From Thamnidium elegans (taxonomy: Eukaryota > Mucoromycota > Mucoromycetes > Mucorales > Mucoraceae), in the NCBI GenBank assembly GCA_025201345.1, contig JAIXMG010000002.1, positions 248,001 to 312,000 on the forward strand: a stretch of DNA of 64,000 nt, read 5' to 3'. Shown in pieces: positions 25,081 to 36,459 of the stretch. A program made the position numbers and the translations under genes. Position 1 is the stretch's first letter; each line of letters opens with the position of its first letter. The notes under the pieces are model-generated. The model did no database searches and was not told the origin of the DNA. It saw only the letters and a program-made list of their open reading frames with translations.

Positions 25081-26714
25081 ATGCATACCAATTGGTGTGC
25101 TTTATTACTAGTAATATTATTTATTAAAATAATAGAGGGACTCAATTATGCTGATTTCGGGTTACCTAATAGTAATCCTTGTATTTTTACTTTAAACCAA
25201 ACTGTATATATTATCAATGAACAGTCTCTTTCAATCACATTCGATCAAGTTTCCTGGGATACTATTACACCACAAATAATCGAGCATAATCTAACAACAG
25301 TTGCCTCATGTCGTATCACTCCTTCAGGCAAACTTATTTTACTACAACAACAACAACAACAATTTTTACAAGTCATTGAAAATATCACCACTAATTCTTG
25401 GACTATAAATAATAACATCACTTATTTAGGACCCCAAAATGCAATTGATACATTTATGACTCGAACAACTCTTTTTTCTACCACTACTTTTAATGATTTC
25501 ATAATGATTTTCGGTGGTAGCCAGTCTAGTACTTTTATACTCGATACCCGTTACTCAACAATATTTACCTGGTATCAAATACCCTTACAGTCAACTACAC
25601 CGCCAGCATCCCCTGATTCGGTACTTTATGCCACATCACGCTGGGTCCTGCATTTTAGGGTAGAGATTAATATTGCTTATATCGATTTATTTGATCCTAC
25701 CAGTTTTCAATGGTATGGTACAATCTCAAGTATTGAATTATTAAACACTACTACAAAAAAAAATATTCAAGTTTTACCTCTTATCAATAATAATAATAAT
25801 AATACTTCAGACTCTTTATTAATCATAAACGTAATACAAGACACCTTTAATACTGATCAAACTAGAACGACAACCGAATTATGGAGATTGGATATTTCGA
25901 CCTGGACCCCAGATACACTTACTTTAACAAAATTAAATACGCTCATCCAGCAATCCAATACCATCTCTGGTGGTGGATCTGTTATTGTTACACCATTGAA
26001 TGATGAAATAGCCCTTTTTTACGGAGGAAATGAACAGCTGGCATTTTTGAACACAACAAACTTGACTTTTATTTCACCTCAATGGATTGACAACACTTCT
26101 TTAATATCTCAAAATAATAATTTGGCAATCATATTAGGTTCCGTATTAGGTGGTCTTTTTTTTATTGTGCTTATTATTTTGTTTATATGGTTTTATAAAA
26201 GAAAGCGTAGTAGTGTTCCACTACGCCCCAATAATAATAATAATAATGAAAAGCCATCGTTGTTACAAAAAAACAAATGGCCTTTACTAAGTAAAAGACC
26301 TGGTACAAAAAAAAAAATCGTTTTATATATAGAAATTATGCCATATATTGATTTTTATTTATCGTAAACACTATAGAAAAAGAAAAAATGATCACCACTA
26401 GAGCATTTGAAGAGTCTCCACCTTTATCAGAATTCACATTATTACCAATTAAACGATTATCTCCCATAGAACTATTTTACCCTGCTGCAGTATCTAGCTT
26501 ACCGGATGCACCAGAAGATGAGATCGTTGTGCTACCCCAACAACAACAACAAAATATTAAGAAGAGTAGGTTCCGAGAACATTTCGATTTTCATTCATTC
26601 CCACAAGATACAACAATTACTCCCAGTAAATCTTTACCATTAGAAACTTCTTCAACAACAATAACTAATCATCCACAGCAACAATTACTCAGGTCCTCTT
26701 CCTCTTACGTGTAA
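25081..26714 (+). CDS. Kelch-like single-pass membrane protein
   Basis: Two exons, 25081-26302 and 26377-26714, encode 519 residues. An N-terminal signal peptide (about residues 1-20) leads into an Asn/Thr-rich ectodomain. Beta-propeller-style strands include FIMIFGGSQSS and EIALFYGGNEQL, the Gly-Gly pairs typical of Kelch repeats. A hydrophobic segment near residues 348-372 is followed by basic KRKR, predicting type I topology. The cytoplasmic tail has poly-Asn and poly-Gln tracts. Mucoralean genomes commonly carry such Kelch-like surface proteins (general knowledge). The ligand and role are unknown. Confidence 0.78.
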
Positions 26715-26907
26715 TATATAATACCAAAGTAGTTTCCTTTTTTTTTTTCTTATATCTTTATATACAATTAATATTTTTTTTTTAAAAAAAACATTATACC
26801 AGATGATTAACTAACCTTTTTTGGACATAATAAAAAATAATAATTCAGGACCCATCTTCCATTTAAACGCTTTGAAGTTAATTTGACCATCTCTTCGAAA
26901 ATAAATT

Positions 26908-27077
26908 AACCACTTCTTACAAATAAATTGACCAATATTTTGGTCAAATTGATTACAAAGGCTCTTTATTTAAGTATTTAGGAAAACAACTGACAGAATG
27001 CTGGATGAATTCATGTTTAAAGACGTCCGAATAAAAGATTAAAAAAAAAGTGGCTAATTTATTTGTAAGAAGTGGTT
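26908..27077. repeat. MITE-like element with perfect 22-bp inverted ends
   Basis: Positions 26908-26929 (AACCACTTCTTACAAATAAA plus TT) are the exact reverse complement of 27056-27077. They bound a 170-bp AT-rich segment without coding capacity. The interior holds a smaller palindrome around TTGACCAATATTTTGGTCAA (26928-26947). No clear target-site duplication is visible. The arrangement fits a miniature inverted-repeat element or one end of a decayed DNA transposon. Confidence 0.6.
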
Positions 27078-27124
27078 CAAACATTTGGGTCACACTATTG
27101 GTCAATATTTTTCAAAAAAGTGGT

Positions 27125-27432
27125 CGTAAGAGACTTAATAACAGCTGTAGATGAAGCTACTGCCGAAGGAGAAGAGCCTAAAAAAAAAAAGACTTTTAGT
27201 ATATCGAACGCAGAATATCAGTAAGTAAAAATAAAAATGATAAAAATAAAAATAAGGGTCTAATAAAGCTAAATAGAGTACGATCAGGTCGAAAATGGGT
27301 CCAACAAAAAGAATTGCAATCCAGAAAGCATTCAAATATCCAGCCAGTATATGATAAAATTACTTCTAGTAAAGTTTTCAAGATGGATGATCTCAAACAA
27401 TACATTCGATCTGTATCGGCAACACATACTAG
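27125..27432 (+). pseudogene. Exon-like coding fragments in the accessory island
   Basis: Two coding-like stretches, one containing DLITAVDEATAEGEEP and one containing KWVQQKELQSRKHSNIQPVY and KVFKMDDLKQYIRSVSATHT, have plausible gtaag donors after them. No start, stop or complete frame can be assembled. They precede the recombinase fragment and may be part of the same former element or an unrelated decayed gene. Confidence 0.3.
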
Positions 27433-27519
27433 GTTAGTAAGCTCATCTAGATTTTACATTTTTTGTGTAAATTATTTTATAGCTAGCTGTTGAAATATTA
27501 TTATATACTGTCATTTTTT

Positions 27520-27937
27520 GAGCAAGGTGATCCTAAACATCTTTCTTCACATTCACATTTATTCGTGCACCAAATATTTACTGGTCTTCCTTTACTGGTT
27601 CCTTAGTCACTGCAAACCGTGCAGGTTCTTTTCTTTCTTTTTTATTGATTTGTTCAGAAATTGACAACCTAGAAATATCATTAGGATTTAGTTTATGTCG
27701 AAAGCGGGTATACACACTGAATTGTATGGAGCACATTCAATTAGATCAGCATCTAGTACCAAAGCTATTGAAAAAGGAATATCTATAGAGGAAGTAAAAG
27801 AACATGCAAACTGGAGTAGAAATACACAAACGTTCGAAAGATTTTACTACAAGCCAACCACAAAAACTTCTTTGGGTGCTCGTATCTCAAATTCAATTTT
27901 TTCAACGGAGAAACTTACCACATTGGAAGGCAACTGA
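27520..27937 (+). pseudogene. Tyrosine recombinase fragment (DIRS/Crypton type)
   Basis: The frame from 27695 reads MSKAGIHTELYGAHSIRSAS, then STKAIEKGISIEEVKEHANW and ends near FERFYYKP. This matches the C-terminal catalytic part of eukaryotic tyrosine recombinases: the His-x-x-Arg pair (HSIR), a His/Lys-x-x-x-W helix (HANW) and the nucleophile region FxxFYY. The preceding 150 bases carry a disrupted LFTGLPLLVP stretch. Upstream catalytic Arg, reverse transcriptase and RNase H segments are absent, so it is a truncated relic. DIRS elements are known to be common in Mucoromycota. Confidence 0.7.
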
Positions 27938-27973
27938 GATTGTTTTAGGCACGACAAACAATCAAGATGTTGC

Positions 27974-28158
27974 CGAAGCGAAGGCTGAAAATTATTTTAA
28001 CCTTATAACCCTCCCATAAAAAAAAAAAAAATTGAATTATTATTAGTAGCTTATTTGAAAGATATAAGGAAGAAAGGGATTTTAATTAGTTTAGTATTAT
28101 TTATAAAAAATAAAGCGTGGCTCTGAGAGCATCTACCACATTTTCAGCCTTCGCTTCG
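27974..28158. repeat. Perfect 19-bp inverted repeat
   Basis: 27974-27992 (CGAAGCGAAGGCTGAAAAT) is the exact reverse complement of 28140-28158, with about 147 bases between the arms. It is unusually GC-rich for this neighbourhood and lies just after the recombinase fragment. It may mark element ends. Confidence 0.65.
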
Positions 28159-28159
28159 C

Positions 28160-28830
28160 TTGTCGACTGCCAAATTGCGAAACGAGATTAATTTTTGGCT
28201 GATGTTTTCTGCATGAAGACGCCACTACAGATAAATAAAAATTAGCTACCTTACACACGTTGAATACAGCGTACCTGAGGCTCCAGAGCATCCTCGTTTT
28301 CAGCCAAAGAGGGATTATATGAGGAAATTTGGAGCCTCATATAAACTTTCGGTATCCTTTTCGACCAATTTGCGTGTTTGGGAACCCATGTATTTGGTTA
28401 TAGAGTCATTTGCGGACAGCATGAATGGAAATATCAAATGAAGTGCTCTATAGTAATTAAATATTAGAACACCATCACCAGGAACGTTTTAGGTATCCAA
28501 TGAACTTACAAAATCCTCATATCGCTCATATTCCCTTGGTTAATATTGATTTGACTTGAAGCTTTTTTAAACCGCTTAAGTTCATTGCTGATATTAATAT
28601 TCTCAATAATCCACTAGATAAATACAGTGAGTTTTTTATGTATCACTTTTTAATATTACTTGATAATACTTCGTTTCCATCTGTTATATCAGGCCAGGTT
28701 GATTCGTCTTCATAAATATGCAAATATTTCCTCCCGGGATAGCAGAATTAACAGACCATAAATTCCAGTAGGATTTGAAGAGATTGCCACTTTTTTCTCT
28801 AAAAGAAAAACGTAACAATGTTCCGTTATC
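28160..28830 (-). pseudogene. Degenerate multi-exon gene, unknown family
   Basis: Minus-strand exon-like segments in order: SGNLFKSYWNLWSVNSAIPG, YEDESTWPDITDGNEVLSS, WIIENINISNELKRFKKASS, ILALHLIFPFMLSANDSI with KLVEKDTESLYEAPNF, and WRLHAENISQKLISFRNLAV. Splice sites are recognisable (a gtaagttc donor near 28508 and ctatag near 28449), but frame changes and stops prevent a full join. It lies downstream of, and in the same orientation as, gene copy A and may be the 3' part of the same former gene. The family was not recognised. Confidence 0.4.
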
Positions 28831-28959
28831 TTTTGCAAACTATAGACATCAAGATTATCTAGTAAATAATAATTATCAGTATTCGATATACCTTTAAGGT
28901 TCTAATTTAAACTGTCACTTACAATATAATTGGACACCGTAAAATTTCAACCTTTTAAA

Positions 28960-29640
28960 GGTGTTGACATATTTAAGCTTTTTTTTTCTGTATCAAGTTT
29001 ATTCAGGTTGACAATGTTTGTAATTGGTACTAAATCAGTACTGGCGCCAAAGATGTTTTCGTTTGACTATTATTCAAGAAACAATTTTTATTCACATGTT
29101 TTTCTTTTTATGTAGTTATCTGAATATACTTACATCAATCACTTGGTTTACCAGTGCAGAATGAGTGTTTACTACATTCTGCTTAAGCTATATAATTTGC
29201 GTTATATTAATTAAAAATAACACTCTTCATATATTATACTAGAACTTACGACCGTTCTTTTCTGCGTCAGCTCCACAAAATCAATAAGGCACAAGTCTTT
29301 TACTATCTATAATAGTAAAGAAACATACATATTTTATATAGTATAAATAATAAAATACTCAAAGTTACTTTAACTTTAGGTTATTCACAACTAAACTTTG
29401 CTACTTCTATTTTCCAAATATCTTGTAAATTTAAATTATTATTCTTTGGTTCGATATTATTACAAAAGCGTGCAACAATATCGCTCTTTGTCCCCTTTTT
29501 TCTTCTTTCTTTTTGGAAAAAAAGAGTGAGTAAACAACCTTCTTTTATCCTCTTCTTCGCTGTGATATCTTTGAGAAAGATCAAAAGATATAAGGTTTTA
29601 AAAGACATATACATCATAGTTTGGGTTATTTATATAGGAA
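28960..29640 (-). pseudogene. Island gene, copy A (inactivated)
   Basis: Minus-strand coding closely resembles copy B (31.6-32.4 kb): CNNIEPKNNNLNLQDIWKIE, then IVKDLCLIDFVELTQKRT. The introns are also nearly identical, so this is a fairly recent duplication. A stop interrupts the segment after KFSCE, and the start of the third exon (HLDNMK in copy B) is missing. Copy A is therefore a pseudogene. It is inverted relative to copy B, with about 2 kb between the nearest matching ends. Confidence 0.6.
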
Positions 29641-30300
29641 ATATGAGTAAGAGAAACAAAAGTACAGAAAGAAAAGGAGCCCATAAAGGACAAATAAATA
29701 GGTTTACGTAAAGAGAAAATCTATTTAATCAGTGTGATAAATTTAATTTTCTATTTGGACGTATTGTCTTGTATAAGACTAGTTTGAAGTTTTTATTTTA
29801 TTTCTTTATTGAGTTCTGTTTCAGGTTGTTTACATGAACTATTTTTAAATTGTGTGAAAATAAAAAAAGCATCTAAATTTTACTTGACACAAATTACTCG
29901 AACTGGTGGGTTCATTTGCGTATATTGATCACTATCAGCTATTATTATACCTATACAAGAACCTCGTCGTATACTCAGTATGATACGTTTTAAAAGCAAT
30001 ATTATTTCGTCTCTTCTATCGTACTTTATACTTTTTATGTATGATGCATGACTCTGATCACTTGACCCTAAACTACTTTTCCCTTTTTTATCAGTCTAAT
30101 TAACCTAATTTTTTTTTTTTTTTTTTTGATAATCTTTTCTGTACTTTTGTTTCTCTTACTCATATTTCCTATATAAATAACCCAAACTATGCTGTACACG
30201 TCTTTTAAAAGACCCTTATATCTTTTGATATTTTTCAAAGATATCACGGTGAAGAAGAAACAATGTTTTGTTCATTCTTTTTTCCAAAAAAGAAAGAAAA
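29515..30300. repeat. Inverted repeat, ~170-bp arms, ~440-bp spacer
   Basis: The arm at about 29515-29690 matches the reverse complement of about 30130-30300. It includes the string ATTTATATAGGAAATATGAG and the following AGAAACAAAAGTACAGAAA. Identity is high at the inner end and lower outward, where copies A and C begin. The spacer carries no gene I can see. The repeat explains why related gene copies point away from each other here. Confidence 0.65.
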
Positions 30301-30580
30301 AGCGAATACGTTTTTGTTTGTTTGAATAACAATCAAACGAAAATACGTACTAGCTTAATACCAATAGCTATAGACAGACTTGATACATAAAAAAAAAGTA
30401 AGTGAATAATATATTTCTTTATTTATCATACAACTGAAATGTAAAAATTCATAGGATGTGGAGGCGAAAGGCTTAAAGCTCGCTTTAAAAGAAAAGAAAG
30501 CTTATGCAAGAACACTTACAAATGCCAAAACATTGAAAAAGGTAATCAAGTGCGTAAAATTTTAGTAAGTATATTATTTT
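30130..30580 (+). pseudogene. Island gene, copy C (fragment)
   Basis: After the inverted-repeat arm, the plus strand carries a shortened relative of copies A and B. It includes an exon corresponding to the QANENVF exon of copy B (here reading NQTKIRTSLIPIAIDRLD, with a stop soon after). A following exon encodes DVEAKGLKLALKEKKAYART before a gtaatc donor. The middle exons are missing, so it is an internally deleted pseudogene. Confidence 0.45.
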
Positions 30581-30957
30581 ATCGATAGCCTTTATTTTAC
30601 TTATACATTTTTATAAGTCGTTATGTAGTAGCTGATGATGAAAATAAACTTGACGGTGGGTTAATGAATGAAACTGAGTACACGTTTGATTTCATTAGAC
30701 CTCTTTTCAAACAAATACTCCACAACTGCAAAATAAAGACTCGGGTGTAATAATTAATTATGAATGTTAATATACGTTTAATTCCATTAGGCCTCCTTTT
30801 AAGCAAGCACTTTATGGCTTTGGCGTAATAATAATAATAGATATATACAGACTATATATTCCTCTTCATCTTTATCATTGTTACGATATAAAAGATCAAA
30901 ACTAAACATTATTAATCACCTATGATTAGTAATACAATATAGAATTATCCTAAACAA

Positions 30958-31223
30958 TTATCTAATAAATTCTTTATGTATATCTTTTATTAAAGTCTTT
31001 AGATTATCACCCAACAATTGATACTTAGTTGTTACTTTTTGTTCGTATCTTTTAATAATACCTACTACAGTCGATATAGGGATATTGAAGTCTTTGGAAA
31101 TCTCTGTGCGTATTTTCAAGTAATTATTACTTTTTTTTTTGATGATTAAATTACGGATATGAGAAGAACGAGTAGCTTGAGGACGATCGAGTCTGGTGCA
31201 CGTACCACATATGACGTTTATGT
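30958..31223 (-). pseudogene. N-terminal helix-turn-helix of a Tc1/mariner-like transposase
   Basis: A minus-strand frame reads CGTCTRLDRPQATRSSHIRN, then LKIRTEISKDFNIPISTVVG and IIKRYEQK, ending at TAA. The layout of a basic start, one helix, then a DFNIPISTVVGIIKR recognition-helix segment matches the first homeodomain-like DNA-binding unit of Tc1/mariner transposases. The second HTH and the DDE catalytic domain are absent downstream, so it is a relic or a solo binding domain. No terminal inverted repeats were identified for it. Confidence 0.5.
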
Positions 31224-31299
31224 ATTATTTATATCATTATGTTACTATTTCAATCACTATTTGATTTGAGGCTGTGTCTAAATATTTGGCCTTTTTCTT

Positions 31300-31360
31300 C
31301 AAACTTCGGTTCTTATTATCTTCAAACTTCACTTATTATCTTCAAACTTCGCTTTTTAAA
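31300..31360 (+). repeat. Short tandem repeat, ~20-bp units
   Basis: Three imperfect copies of a unit reading roughly TTATCTTCAAACTTC plus four bases occur in a row. The repeat is noncoding. Confidence 0.7.
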
Positions 31361-31490
31361 CAACTCTTTTTTTAATCGTCTTTAATTTTAAACATTTAAC
31401 ATAGTTAAAAACATACAGAACTTATTCGACTTTTGGCGATTTTTTTCTCCACAGCTTTTTAGTATTTATTTATTTATTTTTACTTGTTAG

Positions 31491-31532
31491 TAAGGAAGTG
31501 ATTAATACTAATATTAGTAAAGAAATGATTAA
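31491..31532 (+). repeat. Direct repeat, two ~21-bp units
   Basis: Two near-identical units, GTAAGGAAGTGATTAATACT and GTAAAGAAATGATTAATACT, are separated by a few bases. They lie just upstream of copy B. Confidence 0.6.
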
Positions 31533-32408
31533 TACTAGTACTATTAATTAGGTCATTAATAATAGTAAAAGATGGAGTTAATACAAGAATATTACGAAGA
31601 AAAGGAAGACAAAAAAAAAAAATTGTGTTGTCAACTTTTTTCGAAAAAAAAAGCGATAAAATCACCTGTTATTGCAATAATATCGAACCAAAAAGCCATT
31701 TAAATTTACAAGATATTTGGACAATAGAAGTAGCAAAGTTTAGTTGTGAATATCCCAAAGTTAAAGTAAGTTTGAGTATTTTATTATTTATACTATATAA
31801 AATATGTATGTTTCTTTACTATTATAGATAGTAAAAGACTTGTGCCTTATTGATTTTGTGGAGCTGACGCAGAAAAGAACGGTCGTAAGTTCTAGTATAA
31901 TATACGAAGAATGTTATTTTTAATTAATATAACGCAAATTATAGCATCTGGACAATATGAAGCTTAAGCAAAATGTAATAGATACTCGATCTGCATTTGT
32001 AAACCAAGTAGTTGATGTAAGTATATTCAGATACATAAAAAGAAAAACATGTGAATAAAAATTGTTGTTTGAATAGCAAGCAAACGAAAACGTCTTCAGC
32101 GCCAGTACTGATTTAGTACCAATTTCAAACATTATCAACCTGAATAAACTTGATGCTGAAAAAAAGAAGCTTAAACATGTCGATGATGTTCATAAGCAAG
32201 AGTAAGCTTATGAATAATTTAATTACTTTTACTTGTATTTAACTTTGACTCTTTTATTTATTTATAAAGTTTACTTTATTATTCGAAAGACACGGAAGAA
32301 AAAATGAAAAGGGTTTTTGAAGCAAGTGATAACGAGTATATCTTGTCCCAATCTGACTTCGAAACTTCTACCCTCCTTCAATCACCAAAGAAAAAATTGA
32401 GACATTAA
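31529..32408 (+). CDS. Island gene, copy B (apparently open; 5' end unresolved)
   Basis: Five exons join in phase: up to 31765, 31828-31884, 31945-32016, 32077-32201 and 32270-32408 (TAA). The first frame is open from 31529 but has no ATG, so the true start is probably in an upstream exon I cannot place. Visible protein includes NNIEPKSHLNLQDIWTIEVA, IVKDLCLIDFVELTQKRTV, LKQNVIDTRSAFVNQVVD, STDLVPISNIINLNKLD and a Lys-rich end SPKKKLRH. No family is recognised. Copies A and C nearby are broken relatives. The lack of stops across four introns suggests it could be expressed. Confidence 0.45.
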
Positions 32409-33563
32409 TGGTCTTTTTTATATAATATGTACAGTTTACCTTTTTTTTCAGTTTCATTTTTATTTTAAATATATGCTTATTCGACCCAGTCTATAACAAA
32501 CGTTTTTTTTTTGTATAACCAGACTTTATTTGATCTTAAAGCTTAAATTGCTTAAGGTTATCTATAAATCAATTGATCTTGGGAAAATACTATTTGCACC
32601 TGAAACTAGCATAAAACAAAAAATAACATGTTAAACGCTTTAGATAATGTTGGGGGTATTATTTATTTTAGAAAGAGAGATTGCATAGTCTAAGTAAAAG
32701 ACACACGCAATTAGTTTACGTATCCATTATGTTATTTTCAAGTCTTAAATCACGTCCAAAAAACAGTGTAGAAGCATTATTATTGGATGACACATGAGTT
32801 CTTTGCTCAAATGATTATTCACTCAAATTATCTTGTAGAAGTCTAATTCTATCATTTTCATCTTCATCACTAGCATAATTCGTTGTTTCATATTCATGGT
32901 GAATTAAGTTTCTAATCGATTCTTGATAATTAGGTAAATACGTGACATATTTTACTACTTTTTCATGCGTTCAACTTCGTTTTTATTTGCAGAAAAAGGA
33001 ATCTTGCGCGAATCAAGTTGGAGTAACACGTACACACTACTTATAATAAAAATGTATAAATAGTTACGAATATATGAAATACAATAGCATAATACGCCAT
33101 GGCGAGTAAATATATGAGTAAAGCGATCCCCCTATTTCATCACACCTATTTTTTTTCTTTACGTATTACTTTTTGTTTGCTCATACAAACAGATACGGTT
33201 CTTCTTCTTAGAGTAACGGATATTCATAAATGTATGTAAAAAAGTAATACGTTAACCTTTTTAATCGACTGTGTAAATTAATTAGGTACCAAAGTCCCCC
33301 CCCCCCCTTTTTTTTTTGAACCCGTTAACACTTCACAATGCAGGTTAAACACCAGATATAAAAAAAAAAAAACGTCAAAAAAGTTAAACGAATAATAATC
33401 AAGCTTGTGAGTCATCGTCAGTGCCTTGGTTTAGCCTAACTCCGCTCAACAAGTCACAGGCCGCCAAATCTTATCGCCCAAATATATATAAAGCAACCCA
33501 AATCCAATCTTTTCTAATTCTTGTCCTTTTTTTTTTACTCTTTTCCTTTGAAATTCTTGAACC
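32409..33563. other. Spacer with gene remnant and the ARG5,6 promoter
   Basis: On the minus strand at about 32745-32990 a frame reads KYVTYLPNYQESIRNLIHHE, then SDEDENDRIRLLQDNLSE and a stop, then a further open stretch. This is a probable remnant of an unidentified gene. The right part (about 33250-33563) is the ARG5,6 promoter, with a C-run at 33297-33307 and a Gcn4-type site listed separately. Confidence 0.4.
33408..33414 (+). promoter_or_regulatory. Gcn4/CPC1-type element TGAGTCA
   Basis: The exact heptamer TGAGTCA lies 150 bases upstream of the ARG5,6 start codon. In yeast and filamentous fungi, Gcn4/Cpc1 bZIP proteins bind this sequence to induce amino-acid biosynthesis genes on starvation. 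Use of the same code in this organism is inferred from position and target. Confidence 0.55.
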
Positions 33564-36242
<2,679 letters not shown>

Positions 36243-36459
36243 ATACACATTTACTCCCTCCCTCCCCCCCTCCTCTTCACGCATTTAGACTTTTATTATA
36301 AAAAAAATCATTCCCTACTATATATAAAAAAAAACCATTTGATTTATAAAAAAAAAAACTGTACTATTACCCTTTCCATCGTGCTTAAACTTTAGCATAT
36401 TTTATTTCAAATAGAAAAGTAAATATCATAGACATACACACATAGAATTTTTATTATAA

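Noticed and set aside
28330..28400. A third KHANWS-like string on the minus strand
   Set aside because: A different frame over the same bases is longer, spliced and more protein-like, so the match to the recombinase block is probably chance.
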